DNA from: Thermaerobacillus caldiproteolyticus
GTDB lineage: Bacteria; Bacillota; Bacilli; Bacillales; Anoxybacillaceae
Assembly: GCF_013761245.1 (NCBI RefSeq)
Contig: NZ_JACDUT010000001.1
Span: 1 to 64,000 of the forward strand
Length of the DNA stretch: 64,000 bases
Direction of reading: 5' to 3'
Positions 53,074 to 62,767 of this stretch are shown piece by piece; position 1 is the stretch's first letter, and each line of letters opens with the position of its first letter. A model generated the notes under the pieces. It did no database searches and was not told the DNA's origin. It worked only from the letters and a program-made list of their open reading frames with translations. The translations under genes and the position numbers were made by a program.

Positions 53074-54182
53074 TGTCTATTGCTGATGCGATTCTTTTGA
53101 TTGTTTCTTTTCTTCCTGCAATCATTTTACTTTCAGTAATTCCTTATTTAACAAAACCGACCCAATGCTTCGGGGTCTCCATCCCAGAAGAAGCATCTCA
53201 ATTACCAGTCATAAAACATTTACGAAAACAGTATGCCATCCGAGCAGGAATTACCACAAGTTTATTGCTACTCTCTACCCTTTTTCTCCCATTTTTTCCT
53301 TCGTCTGAAACGATAATGGCGATAGTTATTGTTTTGTTCGGCTTCCTGCTCATATTGACTCCTTTTCTCATCTATCTCCCATTTCATAAACGGATGAAAC
53401 AATTAAAAAAGGAGTATAACTGGAAGGTAGAACGGAAGGAACGTGTCATTATCGATATAAAATTTAGGGAAAATCACCTTGTTTATTCAAACGGATGGTT
53501 TCTAATCCCTATTTTTATTTCCTTTTTAACCATCTTAATCACTATTGGCATGTATCCAAAACTACCTGATCGTTTACCGGCCCATTTTGATTTACAAGGA
53601 AATGTTACCCGTTATACAAATAAATCGATATATACTGTTTCTATTTTGCCAATTGTCCAAATATTTGTCACTATACTAATGATGGCTGTCAATACGGCTA
53701 TAAAAAAAGCGAAACAAGAATTAAACGCAGCGAATCCAGAAAAGTCAAAAAAACAAAATATTGTTTTTAGACGTCACTTGTCTTTATTCATGATCGGCTC
53801 TTCGATTTTAACAGTTACGTTGTTTTTCGTTATTCAATTGGCTGTTATCACCCATATTCCTAAAGTTGCGCTTATGATAACAACTATCATCGTACTTGCT
53901 TCACAATTCATTTGGATATTATGGCTAGCATTTAAAATCGGACAGGGTGGAAGTCGAATCACAACTGAAAAAGGAGAAGAAACACTTTGGGTTGACTACG
54001 ATAATGACGAGTATTGGAAATGGGGGATGTTTTATTTTAATCGCAACGATCCATCCCTTTTTGTAGAAAAACGGTTTGGGATTGGCTTGACAGTCAATTT
54101 TGCTCGGCCAGGTGCTTGGGTATTTACGGCACTACCTATTCTTCTTCTTATCAGTTTGCTATTTCTTCCTTTATTAGACTAA
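53073..54182 (+). CDS. Multi-span membrane protein, DUF1648 and DUF5808 domains
   Basis: 369 aa, about eight hydrophobic segments. DUF1648 is seen in MYPKLPDRLPAHFDLQGNVT (about 166-185), as in SdpI-like immunity proteins. DUF5808 is seen near the end in EYWKWGMFYFNRNDPSLFVE and FGIGLTVNFARPGAW. Start taken at ATG 53073, with AAGGGAGG and TAATG coupling to the regulator. Role unknown, perhaps membrane-stress or bacteriocin immunity by family analogy. Confidence 0.8.
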   Translation: MSIADAILLIVSFLPAIILLSVIPYLTKPTQCFGVSIPEEASQLPVIKHLRKQYAIRAGITTSLLLLSTLFLPFFPSSETIMAIVIVLFGFLLILTPFLIYLPFHKRMKQLKKEYNWKVERKERVIIDIKFRENHLVYSNGWFLIPIFISFLTILITIGMYPKLPDRLPAHFDLQGNVTRYTNKSIYTVSILPIVQIFVTILMMAVNTAIKKAKQELNAANPEKSKKQNIVFRRHLSLFMIGSSILTVTLFFVIQLAVITHIPKVALMITTIIVLASQFIWILWLAFKIGQGGSRITTEKGEETLWVDYDNDEYWKWGMFYFNRNDPSLFVEKRFGIGLTVNFARPGAWVFTALPILLLISLLFLPLLD

Positions 54183-54226
54183 TATTAGACTAACTTCTGC
54201 TCATCTATTTCATTCTTTCAATAAAA

Positions 54227-54264
54227 ACACTTAGGGTCGTATCTTCCGCCATTTCCCTAAGTGT
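54227..54264. terminator. Inverted repeat after the DUF1648 gene
   Basis: ACACTTAGGG / CCCTAAGTGT with 18-nt loop. The T-run (TTTTTAT) lies on the minus-strand side, so it fits minus-strand termination better; on the plus strand only an A-rich tail follows. Confidence 0.6.
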
Positions 54265-54359
54265 AAAAATTGAATTTACAGAAACCATTATCCGTGGTTC
54301 TTACTTTATAATAAACAACCAATAAATCAATGCTTAGGTTCATTTTTTCGCTTTTTAGC

Positions 54360-54401
54360 TATACAAAAAAGACTTAACAGCCGCTAATCTGTTAAGTCTT
54401 T
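54360..54401 (-). terminator. Terminator of ppiB, also the right copy of the direct repeat
   Basis: GACTTAACAG / CTGTTAAGTC stem with A- and T-runs on both sides, 13 bp after the ppiB stop. The whole unit is repeated, decayed, at 52432-52474. Confidence 0.85.
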
Positions 54402-54414
54402 TTTCAACAGAAGC

Positions 54415-54852
54415 TTATTCTTCCTCCCACACTTTAACTTCTTTCATGACATCGCCTTGTTTTATGCGATACACAGCATCCATTCCTTCAATTACTTGTC
54501 CAAATACCGTATGTACCCCATCTAAATGCGGTTGAGGTTCATGAACAATAAAAAATTGGCAGCTACCTGTATCGCGGCCACGATGTGCCATCGAAACCGC
54601 CCCTGTCACATGTTTGTGCGGATTGTTATCTGTTTCGCATTTAATCGTGTAACCCGCATCACCTGTCCCGTTTCCACGCGGGCACCCTCCTTGACTAACA
54701 AATCCCGGAATGACGCGATGGAATGTTAATCCGTTATAAAATCCTTCGTTTGCTAATTTTTCAAAGTTAGCTACTGTTCCTGGTGCTTCGTTTGGGAATA
54801 ATTCGATCACGATACGATCGCCATTTTCCATTTCAATTAACGCTTTTTTCAT
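54415..54852 (-). CDS. ppiB: Peptidyl-prolyl cis-trans isomerase B (cyclophilin)
   Basis: 145 aa. Cyclophilin core: [20 protein letters not shown] (catalytic Arg), [36 protein letters not shown]. Cytosolic protein-folding helper. No signal peptide. Confidence 0.95.
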   Translation of the reverse strand: MKKALIEMENGDRIVIELFPNEAPGTVANFEKLANEGFYNGLTFHRVIPGFVSQGGCPRGNGTGDAGYTIKCETDNNPHKHVTGAVSMAHRGRDTGSCQFFIVHEPQPHLDGVHTVFGQVIEGMDAVYRIKQGDVMKEVKVWEEE

Positions 54853-54995
54853 GATGAAACCTCCATCTTGTTTGAATCGTCTAAATAAACGAGCTTTTTT
54901 ATTCTACTATATTTTGCTTCTATATTCCATCCATTCTATGTACAATAAGAATGGTGACAAGGAAAACAACGAAGAATGAAAAGGAGGTTGTTCTC

Positions 54996-55880
54996 TTGAA
55001 ACGCACATTGATTGGATTGTTTATAACGTCACTGCTGTTTATGTACCCGGCGATGGCGGCGGCGGACGCAGCAGAAGGCGATGTCATTATTACATTAGGC
55101 GAAAATTTAACGGAACAACAAAAACAACAAATATTAAGCGAAATGAACGCTCCAGAAAATGCGCAAATAATTACGGTTTCCAATGCGGAAGAGCATAAAT
55201 ATCTAGATGGTGTTGTTCCAAAAGCGCAAATCGGGACAAGAGCGATTTCCTCATCAATGATTACGATCGGCCCGAAAGACTCTGGGCTCGATGTAGAAAC
55301 GCATAACATCTCATGGGTAACGGAGGAAATGTACACGAACGCGCTCATTACCGCCGGAGTAAAAGATGCAAAAATTTATATTACCGCTCCATTCCGTGTA
55401 TCTGGAACGGCCGCTTTAACAGGGCTGATGAAAGCGTACGAAGTGTCTTCCGACAAAGTCATTCCGGATGAAGTGAAAAAAGTCGCCAATGAAGAAATGG
55501 TCAAAACGGCAAAGCTTGGCGAATCAATTGGCAATGACAAAGCTGTTGCCTTACTTGCCGGAATAAAAGAAGAAATTTCCAAAAATCCGCCAAAAACCGA
55601 TGCGGACTTGCGTTCCATCATTGAAAAAGTCGCCAATGATCTTGGGATCACCTTAACAGAAGATGAAATCAACAGCTTAATTTCTTTATTTAACAAAATG
55701 AAAAACCTAAACATTGATTGGAATCAAGTCAATGACCAATTAAGCAAAGCAAAAGACAAACTTTCGACATTTTTACAATCTGAAGAAGGAAAAACGTTTA
55801 TCCAAAATATCATTGACATTCTAAAAGAAATTTGGAATGCCATTAAATCAGCATTTACCTCAACAGATCAACAAAAATAA
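54996..55880 (+). CDS. ypuA: Exported DUF1002 protein YpuA
   Basis: 294 aa from TTG 54996, eight bases after AAGGAGG. Signal peptide (LIGLFITSLLFMYPAMAAA). DUF1002 core: GDVIITLGENLTEQQKQQIL, LITAGVKDAKIYITAPFRVS and GTAALTGLMKAYEVSSDKV. C-terminal helical region. Envelope-related by family annotation; function not defined. Confidence 0.88.
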   Translation: MKRTLIGLFITSLLFMYPAMAAADAAEGDVIITLGENLTEQQKQQILSEMNAPENAQIITVSNAEEHKYLDGVVPKAQIGTRAISSSMITIGPKDSGLDVETHNISWVTEEMYTNALITAGVKDAKIYITAPFRVSGTAALTGLMKAYEVSSDKVIPDEVKKVANEEMVKTAKLGESIGNDKAVALLAGIKEEISKNPPKTDADLRSIIEKVANDLGITLTEDEINSLISLFNKMKNLNIDWNQVNDQLSKAKDKLSTFLQSEEGKTFIQNIIDILKEIWNAIKSAFTSTDQQK

Positions 55881-55915
55881 ATAGGTCACGGGGGCCCCCG
55901 TGACCTATTTATTTA
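55876..55915. terminator. Bidirectional terminator between ypuA and lysA
   Basis: Long palindrome AAATAGGTCACGGGG / CCCCGTGACCTATTT with T-runs; its right arm includes the last codons of lysA. Confidence 0.9.
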
Positions 55916-57224
55916 CTTTTGCCTTCAATGGCACATCTAGGCGCACCAAATCTTCATACGTTTCTCTCTTCACAACAAGCTGAGCTTCCCCGTTTTCCAC
56001 AAAGACGACAGCCGGACGCGGAATACGGTTATAGTTGTTAGCCATTGAATAACCGTATGCACCTGTGCAAAATACGGCTAAATAATCACCGGCTTCCGCT
56101 TTTGGAAGCGGCAAATCCCAAATCAACATATCTCCTGATTCACAACATTTTCCGGCAATGGCAACGACTTCTTCATTTTCATCAAGCATGCGGTTAGCCA
56201 ATACAGCTTCATATTTTGCTTCATATAACGCCGGACGAATATTGTCGCTCATGCCGCCATCCACTGCAACATATTTTCGAACGTTTGGCACTTCCTTTTG
56301 TGAACCGATCGAATAAATTGTCGTTCCCGCATCACCGACTAGCGAACGTCCCGGCTCAATCCAAATTTCTGGCATTGTAATGTCCATTTCGATAACCTGC
56401 TTCTTGACTTCTTGAATAATTTGTTCCACATACATTGCAGCTGGAATTGGATCGTCTTCGCTTGTGTAACGAATCCCAAATCCGCCGCCAAGATTGACGA
56501 CTTCCGGAACAAATTTATATTTTTCTTTCCAGCTGCCGATTTTCTTAAAGATTTTCTGTGCTGCTAATACAAAACCTGTCGTTTCAAAAATTTGTGAACC
56601 AATATGGCAGTGAAGACCCAACACATGCAGAGATGCCGAAGCTAATGCTTTTTCAAGCGCTTCGTCTGCCTGCCCGTTATTTAAATCAAAGCCGAATTTT
56701 GAATCTTCTTGTCCCGTTAAGATATAATCATGTGTATGTGCCTCAATTCCCGGCGTTACCCTTAGCAAAATAAAGGTAGTTACTCCGTATTGCTTGCTTA
56801 AATCATCAAGCAGCTCCAGTTCATAAAAATTATCAACAACGATGCACCCTACCCCATGCTCAAGTGCCATCGCCAATTCATCACGGCTTTTATTATTGCC
56901 ATGGAAATGAATGCGCGCAGGAGGAAATCCTGCTTTTAACGCTGTATACAGTTCTCCACCAGAGACAACATCAAGCGAAAGCCCTTCTTCTTCTACCAAC
57001 TGGATCATCGCCATCGTTGAAAACGCCTTGCTGGCATAGGCTACTTGTGCTTTTACTCCATGTTTTTCAAACGCCTCTTTAAACGCGCGAGCACGCTGGC
57101 GAATAAGCGCCACATCATAAATATACAGCGGTGTTCCGTATTCTTTTGCCAACTCAACAGCATCGACACCGCCAATCTCTAAATGTCCTTTATCATTGAC
57201 ACGACTTGTCCCATGGAAAAACAT
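55905..57224 (-). CDS. lysA: Diaminopimelate decarboxylase
   Basis: Last step of lysine synthesis. 439 aa, alanine-racemase fold. PLP lysine in AQVAYASKAFSTMAM (about 61), LHCHIGSQIFE, NLGGGFGIRYTSED, and IEPGRSLVGDAG; CESGDMLIWDLPLP supplies the partner-subunit Cys. Start ATG 57224 with GAGGGA. B. subtilis places lysA at the same junction with spoVAF. Confidence 0.96.
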   Translation of the reverse strand: MFFHGTSRVNDKGHLEIGGVDAVELAKEYGTPLYIYDVALIRQRARAFKEAFEKHGVKAQVAYASKAFSTMAMIQLVEEEGLSLDVVSGGELYTALKAGFPPARIHFHGNNKSRDELAMALEHGVGCIVVDNFYELELLDDLSKQYGVTTFILLRVTPGIEAHTHDYILTGQEDSKFGFDLNNGQADEALEKALASASLHVLGLHCHIGSQIFETTGFVLAAQKIFKKIGSWKEKYKFVPEVVNLGGGFGIRYTSEDDPIPAAMYVEQIIQEVKKQVIEMDITMPEIWIEPGRSLVGDAGTTIYSIGSQKEVPNVRKYVAVDGGMSDNIRPALYEAKYEAVLANRMLDENEEVVAIAGKCCESGDMLIWDLPLPKAEAGDYLAVFCTGAYGYSMANNYNRIPRPAVVFVENGEAQLVVKRETYEDLVRLDVPLKAKVNK

Positions 57225-57288
57225 GCGAATCCCTCATTCCTGCGAGATAAACTATTCAACGATATCAATTTTTATACATATAGAAAGC

Positions 57289-57326
57289 AAAAAAGACAGT
57301 TAACATAAGGTGATTAACTGCCTTTT
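57289..57326 (-). terminator. Terminator of the spoVA operon
   Basis: AAAAGGCAGTTAA / TTAACTGTCTTTT with T-run on the minus strand, 67 bp after the spoVAF stop. Confidence 0.8.
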
Positions 57327-57392
57327 CTGCGGAAAAAAGATTACGTATAACTTACCATAATTCTGCAAAAGTTTCAACTTATTTTTACAATT

Positions 57393-58868
57393 TTATGTCG
57401 GCTGTTTTTGGCGGTTTTGCGGATGAACAATGCTCGGTCGTACTTTTGAACCGGCAGCAGAGCGTCGAACAACAATCTGCATAAACGCTGCCGGATCAAA
57501 CGGAATAAACGGCCATAAATACGGTGTATTGAGCGAGCGAGTGCGGATTAAAAAAAGCAAATAAATCGTTGTACCAATGATAAGCCCCGGTACTTTAAAT
57601 AAAGCAACGGCTAATGCGAGTAATAGCCGAGCAATTTTATTAGCAATGCTTAATTCATAACTTGGCGTGGCGAATGAGCCAATGGCAGCAACAGACACAT
57701 ACAAAATGACTTCGGGCACAAATAATCCAACATCAATGGCAATTTGCCCGATCAACACAGCTGCAATCAAGCCCATCGCAGTCGATAACGGTGTTGGTGT
57801 ATGAATGGCTGCCATTCGCAAAAACTCAATCCCAAAATCAGCAATAAATATTTGAACGATGACAGGAATATTCGTATGCTTATTTGGTCCAATAAATGCC
57901 CATTTATCTGGTAATAACGATGGCTCAATGACAAATAAAGTCCAAAGTGGTAAAAGGAATAGCGATGCTAAAATACCTAAAAAGCGCACCCAGCGCACGA
58001 ACGTCCCGACAGCAGGATTTTGCCGATATTCTTCTGCATGTTGAACGTGATGAAACAAAGTGGTAGGCGTAATAATGACACTAGGAGACGTATCAACCAT
58101 AATAAGGACATGCCCTTCTAAAAGATGGGTTGCCGCAACATCCGGCCGTTCCGTGTAACGGACGAGCGGGTAAGGATTGTACCCTTGCTTTACTAAAAAT
58201 TCTTCTACCGTCTTATCGCCCATCGTAAGACCGTCAATTTTGATTTGTTGAAGTTCTTTTTTCACTAATTCCACAAGTCCCGGGTCAGCCACATCTTTAA
58301 TATACGCAATACATATATCTGTTTTCGAGCGTTCTCCGACTTGGATGATTTCAAAGCGAAGCCGTTCATCACGAATGCGCCGCCGCGTTAAAGCCGTATT
58401 CACAATAATATTTTCGACATATCCGTCACGGGCTCCACGAACGACTTTTTCCGTATCCGGTTCTTGCGGCTGCCGTCCAGGATAACTGCGCACATCGACA
58501 ACAAATCCGCTCGCTTCTCCCTCGATTAAAATAATAATTAACCCGGACAATAACTTATCAACAGCCTCATCTAAATTTTCAACCGGACTGACTTGTTGGT
58601 GAACGAGACGATTTTCAATAATTTGTTTTGCTTGCGCCGTTTGTCTTTCATGGTCATTAATGAGAACTATCTGTTTTAACAATTCAACCAAATACTGCGT
58701 ATCACACAAACCGGTGCAATAATAAATATGTACTTCTTTTTTTAATACTTTCACTTTCCGTATTCCCAAATCAAAACTCGTTCCAATCCCGATTTTTTGT
58801 TTTAAAAAATTTTCATTCTCGACAAGTTTCTCGAAAATCGGAATGCTGTTTGTTTGTGCTGTCATCAT
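57393..58868 (-). CDS. spoVAF: Spore germination-related protein SpoVAF (GerA family)
   Basis: About 491 aa. Large N-terminal hydrophilic domain ([40 protein letters not shown]), then five or so membrane helices ([40 protein letters not shown]). GerA-A subunit-like. Start ATG 58868 after AAAGGAG, overlapping spoVAEa. Confidence 0.94.
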   Translation of the reverse strand: MMTAQTNSIPIFEKLVENENFLKQKIGIGTSFDLGIRKVKVLKKEVHIYYCTGLCDTQYLVELLKQIVLINDHERQTAQAKQIIENRLVHQQVSPVENLDEAVDKLLSGLIIILIEGEASGFVVDVRSYPGRQPQEPDTEKVVRGARDGYVENIIVNTALTRRRIRDERLRFEIIQVGERSKTDICIAYIKDVADPGLVELVKKELQQIKIDGLTMGDKTVEEFLVKQGYNPYPLVRYTERPDVAATHLLEGHVLIMVDTSPSVIITPTTLFHHVQHAEEYRQNPAVGTFVRWVRFLGILASLFLLPLWTLFVIEPSLLPDKWAFIGPNKHTNIPVIVQIFIADFGIEFLRMAAIHTPTPLSTAMGLIAAVLIGQIAIDVGLFVPEVILYVSVAAIGSFATPSYELSIANKIARLLLALAVALFKVPGLIIGTTIYLLFLIRTRSLNTPYLWPFIPFDPAAFMQIVVRRSAAGSKVRPSIVHPQNRQKQPT

Positions 58869-59424
58869 ATCCACTCCTTTCTAGGATAATTTCCACCGCC
58901 TTGCGTGTAATGGGGGAACCGTATTTCACATGGTCGCGATATCCCATTTTGCCAATATCACCAATGCCGACAATAATCGGAATATTGAGTTGATCTAAGC
59001 AATAAACGGTATCTCCGTTAATGCGCCCCACTTCCCATTCGCGTACTCCGTCTTTATCTACCCCGTACTCAGTTAAAATTCCGTCACAATCAATGCTGAC
59101 ATCTACCCTCGTCCATTCACGCTTATGCGTATTAGATGCAACGGCAATCGCTCCCAGCACTTCGATTTGTTCATGTGTTGCAACATATTTGAGCGCTTTT
59201 TCCCCCGCTCCTTCTCCAATGGCCCCACAATCATCGAACATGACAAAAACTGGATCGTACGGGGTTTGCAAAATGAGATCGACCAATTGTTCTCCTGTTA
59301 ACTTTGTCGGGTTTCCGTGCGAGCGACAAATGCAGCGCCCACCGATTTGTTTAGCAATATATTGAATCGTTCGCCATGCAAACTCATCACCGTCTGTGAC
59401 TAAAATGACACGTCTTTGCTTCAT
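58813..59424 (-). CDS. spoVAEa: Stage V sporulation protein AE, soluble subunit (SpoVAEa)
   Basis: 203 aa, soluble, no membrane helix. [40 protein letters not shown], and [20 protein letters not shown] are characteristic. Part of the calcium-dipicolinate channel operon. The end overlaps spoVAF by 56 bp. Confidence 0.93.
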   Translation of the reverse strand: MKQRRVILVTDGDEFAWRTIQYIAKQIGGRCICRSHGNPTKLTGEQLVDLILQTPYDPVFVMFDDCGAIGEGAGEKALKYVATHEQIEVLGAIAVASNTHKREWTRVDVSIDCDGILTEYGVDKDGVREWEVGRINGDTVYCLDQLNIPIIVGIGDIGKMGYRDHVKYGSPITRKAVEIILERSGYDDSTNKQHSDFRETCRE

Positions 59425-59429
59425 CTTGA

Positions 59430-59780
59430 TTATCCTTTCGGCTTACAAATCAGTGCGATGAAAAAGGAAAGAACGATAGTAAACGAAAGCTCTAGTCCCG
59501 CCAATTGGAAGATACCGGATCCAATACTCATCCACCCATTTTCCATCTTGTAAGACAGTATTCCTTTAATCAATAAGTAGCCAAATCCGCTAATGGGTAA
59601 TAATGCGCCGGCTCCAGCGATGTCGATAAGAGAATCATATGCACCGATGCTTCCGAGAATGACCCCAGCAATTACAAGCCCACTCATCACATGAATTTGT
59701 GAAAATTTCCCGATGTCCATAACTAGTTGAGCGATTCCACAAATCATACCGCCGATCAAAAACGCCATCCAATAATCCAT
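59430..59780 (-). CDS. spoVAEb: Stage V sporulation protein AEb
   Basis: 116 aa with four membrane segments ([40 protein letters not shown]). Homologous to SpoVAC; together they form the dipicolinate channel in the spore inner membrane. 5 bp before spoVAEa. Confidence 0.93.
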   Translation of the reverse strand: MDYWMAFLIGGMICGIAQLVMDIGKFSQIHVMSGLVIAGVILGSIGAYDSLIDIAGAGALLPISGFGYLLIKGILSYKMENGWMSIGSGIFQLAGLELSFTIVLSFFIALICKPKG

Positions 59781-59786
59781 GCTTTT

Positions 59787-60797
59787 TTACCCCCTTACCG
59801 CTTCAATGACTACTCCGTGGGCAATCGCTGGAATTGATTGTTTTTGCTGAATCATTGTTGGACTTAAAAGCGCTCCTGTTGCAACGACCAATATTTTTTG
59901 AAATCTCCCTTGCTGCATTTCTTTTAATAAGTGGGCGTATGTCACCACGGCGCAGCAAGCGCACCCGCTGCCTCCAGCAAATACTCCTTGAGTAGGTCGG
60001 TAAATCATCAAACCGCAATCATTGTAATTAGTCGCTACATCATAGCCGGATTCGCTAAGCAGTTCCTTTACAATGACGCTGCCTACCTTCGACAAATCGC
60101 CGGTCACAATTAAATCGTAATCATCTGGGGAAGCACCTAAATCTAAAAAATGCTGCTCAATGGTAGCGGCAGCGGCGGGAGCCATCGCTGAGCCCATGTC
60201 TAATGGATTTTTCATTCCGGCATCGATCACTCTCCCAATTGTTGCAGCAGAAATACGAAATAAACTTTTTTCACGACCTATCAGTGCAGCAGCTCCTCCT
60301 GTAACTGTAAATGTGGCCGTCTTCGGTTTTTGAACGCCTAACTCTGTCGGATAGCGAAACTGCCTTTCTGCCGTCGCATTATGGCTGCTTGTCGCTGTCA
60401 AGACCGTTCGTGCAAATTCTCCATCTACTAATGCCGCTCCTACCGCCAGTGTTTCCATCGAGGTGGAACAGGCACCAAACATACATAAAAATGGAACGGG
60501 AATGTCACGAGCGGTATAATTGGACGTCACATTTTGATTTAACAAATCCCCTGCTAAAAAAAAGTCAACATTATCGGCCGTTACGTTTGCTTTTTGCAAG
60601 CAAATGTCAATCGCTTCTTTCATTAAGCGACGCTCTGCCAGTTCCCATGTTTTTCCACCACAATACAAATCACGATAGGTTACATCAAATTGAGAACCGA
60701 GCGGTCCCTCCGCTTCAAATGGACCAACTACCGTTCCAGTTGCTTGAATATAGACATCATTTTCAAACACCCATGTTTGTTTTCCGGCAAGCCTCAT
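59787..60797 (-). CDS. spoVAD: Stage V sporulation protein AD
   Basis: 336 aa, thiolase-fold protein that binds Ca-dipicolinate. RLAGKQTWVFENDVYIQATG, FLAGDLLNQNVTSNYTARDI, FLCMFGACSTSMETLAVGAA (thiolase-type Cys loop), FAGGSGCACCAVVTYAHLL. ATG 60797 with GAGGGAG. 6 bp after it ends the AEb gene begins. Confidence 0.95.
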   Translation of the reverse strand: MRLAGKQTWVFENDVYIQATGTVVGPFEAEGPLGSQFDVTYRDLYCGGKTWELAERRLMKEAIDICLQKANVTADNVDFFLAGDLLNQNVTSNYTARDIPVPFLCMFGACSTSMETLAVGAALVDGEFARTVLTATSSHNATAERQFRYPTELGVQKPKTATFTVTGGAAALIGREKSLFRISAATIGRVIDAGMKNPLDMGSAMAPAAAATIEQHFLDLGASPDDYDLIVTGDLSKVGSVIVKELLSESGYDVATNYNDCGLMIYRPTQGVFAGGSGCACCAVVTYAHLLKEMQQGRFQKILVVATGALLSPTMIQQKQSIPAIAHGVVIEAVRG

Positions 60798-60816
60798 CGG
60801 AACTCCCTCTTTCACA

Positions 60817-61251
60817 TTAAAAAATCAAATGAATCGTTCCAAAGAGATAGGCCACAACGATCCCGTAGACAATAACAGCACCGCCAATTTTAAACATATG
60901 ATTCGCCACTCCTGTGATCCATCCTTCACTTCGATGCTCCAGAGCTGCACTAGCTAAAGCATTCGCAAAACCTGTGATGAGAATCGTTGCCCCTGCACCA
61001 GCAAATTGACTAAAACTGTCGTATGTCCCTATACCTGTAAGTACAATAGCAAGAAAAATGAAGGTAAGGAGCATAAGATGCTGAGCCTCTAGTAACGACA
61101 TATCAAATAAGAAAACATACCCTTTTTGCAACGCCTCTCCTGCTAAACAAAGCAAACCACCGATGAAAAACGCTTTTATCCCATTCAAAACATATGGCGG
61201 TTTAGGCTGAAACACCTTGACTGCTTGCTGGTAGTTTTCCTTTAACTTCAT
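60817..61251 (-). CDS. spoVAC: Stage V sporulation protein AC
   Basis: 144 aa, four membrane helices (NGIKAFFIGGLLCLAGEALQ; LTFIFLAIVLTGIGTYDSF; AGAGATILITGFANALASAA). Mechanosensitive-channel-like component of DPA transport. ATG 61251 with AGGAGGG. Confidence 0.94.
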   Translation of the reverse strand: MKLKENYQQAVKVFQPKPPYVLNGIKAFFIGGLLCLAGEALQKGYVFLFDMSLLEAQHLMLLTFIFLAIVLTGIGTYDSFSQFAGAGATILITGFANALASAALEHRSEGWITGVANHMFKIGGAVIVYGIVVAYLFGTIHLIF

Positions 61252-61271
61252 CGTGCATCCCTCCTTGATCA

Positions 61272-61697
61272 TTAATGATCAATAAAATAAATCCAATGAA
61301 ATAACGAGCCAAACACTTTTCCAAACACAATGGCCATTAATAAAACGACGATTTTATCAGCGACACCGATCCGTTTGGCTAAGATCGGCCATACATTTAA
61401 TACTTCTGTTAATGCGGCTGCTAACATTCCAATAAACACACCATGAAATAACCCAATCGGAATAAGCCAATATTTCGAGGTATATAAAACGGAATTGCGC
61501 AAACTCATCCAACCGCCGACGACTGCCCCCAATACAGCACTCCATTCGTAGGCGTGAATCCACTTCATTGTTTTTGTCAGTTGTGTTAAGCGGGGGATGA
61601 CGCCAAGAACAACTAAAAAGGCGATAAAACCTGTTCCGACTGCTAGCCCTCCTGCAAAGCCGATAAATATGACAAAAATAGCTTCAATCGTCGGCAA
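61272..61697 (-). CDS. spoVAB: Stage V sporulation protein AB
   Basis: 141 aa, hydrophobic, about four helices (FVIFIGFAGGLAVGTGFIAF; WLIPIGLFHGVFIGMLAAAL). Start TTG 61697, with GAGGAG very close; an alternative is a non-standard ATT a few codons inside. Overlaps spoVAA by 14 bp. Confidence 0.92.
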   Translation of the reverse strand: MPTIEAIFVIFIGFAGGLAVGTGFIAFLVVLGVIPRLTQLTKTMKWIHAYEWSAVLGAVVGGWMSLRNSVLYTSKYWLIPIGLFHGVFIGMLAAALTEVLNVWPILAKRIGVADKIVVLLMAIVFGKVFGSLFHWIYFIDH

Positions 61698-62307
61698 TTC
61701 TCCTCATACTCTCTTTGTTTTCATGTAAAATGACGTACTGATCCAGCGATTGTTGATAGTTGAACATCTCGACTTCTAGGGGGCTAGGCTCTTCGTTAAT
61801 CCGCTTGCGAAACACATGATTAAAAAATAAAATCATCCCTATTCCTAACCCAAGTGAATACGGGATTTGAAGCAACAATGGTTTATCGATCTTCTCACCA
61901 GTAATCATCGTATAAAGACGTTGGTGCACTTGCTGCATGCTGACATCCTCGTGAAAATTCATAATTGCCATTCCTGAGCCGATAAAAAGAAGCAACCAGA
62001 CAAGCAAAAAATAAACAAGTGAAAATTTCCGCTTTTTATAGATGACTTCGATAATCGTTTGCGCAGGACCAATCGTTTGCACCTCTAAAGACGCATCCGT
62101 GTGAACAATAGCATCGACGACTCGCATCACATCAAGGATGACAATATTTTTGTCACTCGGTTGAATTCGATATAAAGGAATCTCTTTTAATCGTTCAATC
62201 GTGTGACGGTCATTTCCTATAAGTTGGGAAATATCCCCGATTGAGACGGTCGCATTTGGTTTTACTTGAACGCGATGGCGCAATTTGACAAAGACGGTTT
62301 TTTCCAT
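61684..62307 (-). CDS. spoVAA: Stage V sporulation protein AA
   Basis: 207 aa. N-terminal soluble domain (TVFVKLRHRVQVKPNATVS, DISQLIGNDRHTIERLKEIP), then two membrane helices (FSLVYFLLVWLLLFIGSGMA and PYSLGLGIGMILFFNHVF). ATG 62307 fits a GATGTG ribosome site and family N-termini; ATG 62313 is possible. First gene of the operon. Confidence 0.9.
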   Translation of the reverse strand: MEKTVFVKLRHRVQVKPNATVSIGDISQLIGNDRHTIERLKEIPLYRIQPSDKNIVILDVMRVVDAIVHTDASLEVQTIGPAQTIIEVIYKKRKFSLVYFLLVWLLLFIGSGMAIMNFHEDVSMQQVHQRLYTMITGEKIDKPLLLQIPYSLGLGIGMILFFNHVFRKRINEEPSPLEVEMFNYQQSLDQYVILHENKESMRRIADD

Positions 62308-62388
62308 CTGCATCACATCCTGCCTGTTAGTTTTTATGTAAGACAAGAATTTCATTTAATCCAAACTGTATGACTCCGCTTTTCGGAT

Positions 62389-62550
62389 TATCTAGCTCTC
62401 TTTTGCCTAATCCCCCTTCCGCTTGAAGTGACAAGCACCTCTGCAAGTTGAAGACCATTTGGCTTCAGGGGAGCTAGAATGGTGACATTTCGCCTCTTGC
62501 CTACGTCCTGTAGGCAAGAGGCGAAATCGGACCAATTCCGCTTTTCTTAC
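62389..62550. repeat. Dispersed intergenic repeat, copy 3
   Basis: Core elements AGCTCTCTTTTGCC, CTTGAAGTGACAAGCACCTCTG, GAAGACCATTTGGCT and GACATTTCGCC match copies 1 and 2. It adds a hairpin CTTGCCTACG / TGTAGGCAAG with flanking CCTC/GAGG, and ends with CCGCTTTTCT. Lies between sigF and spoVAA. Confidence 0.75.
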
Positions 62551-62553
62551 TGT

Positions 62554-62672
62554 CTAGCTCTAGGGCGCTATCGGATCGCGGCGCTTCAATCCCGCTGCGG
62601 CGACAACAGCCTCCTCGAGGACCCACCAGCGAGTTTTACCAATAAAGATAAACCAGCGCCCTCCGCTTTTCT
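62554..62672. repeat. Second repeat unit adjacent to copy 3
   Basis: It begins TGTCTAGCTC and ends CCGCTTTTCT like the first family, with terminal inverted arms AGGGCGC / GCGCCCT, but the inner sequence differs. It looks like a related Bacillus interspersed element of the TGTCTAGC type. Confidence 0.6.
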
Positions 62673-62739
62673 TTAGTATGTTTGGACAAAAAAGCAATCA
62701 TACGGACATCAAAGGATTACCAATAGTTTCATAAAAATA

Positions 62740-62767
62740 AAAAAGAATGGATGCTATCCATCCATTC
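62740..62767 (-). terminator. Terminator of the spoIIA operon overlapping the sigF end
   Basis: GAATGGATG / CATCCATTC stem followed by TTTTTTATTTTT on the minus strand. The 5' arm contains the last sigF codons. Confidence 0.85.

Noticed and set aside
54227-54264. Inverted repeat considered as a transposon end
   Set aside because: No matching copy on the other side of the GntR cassette; a terminator role is simpler.
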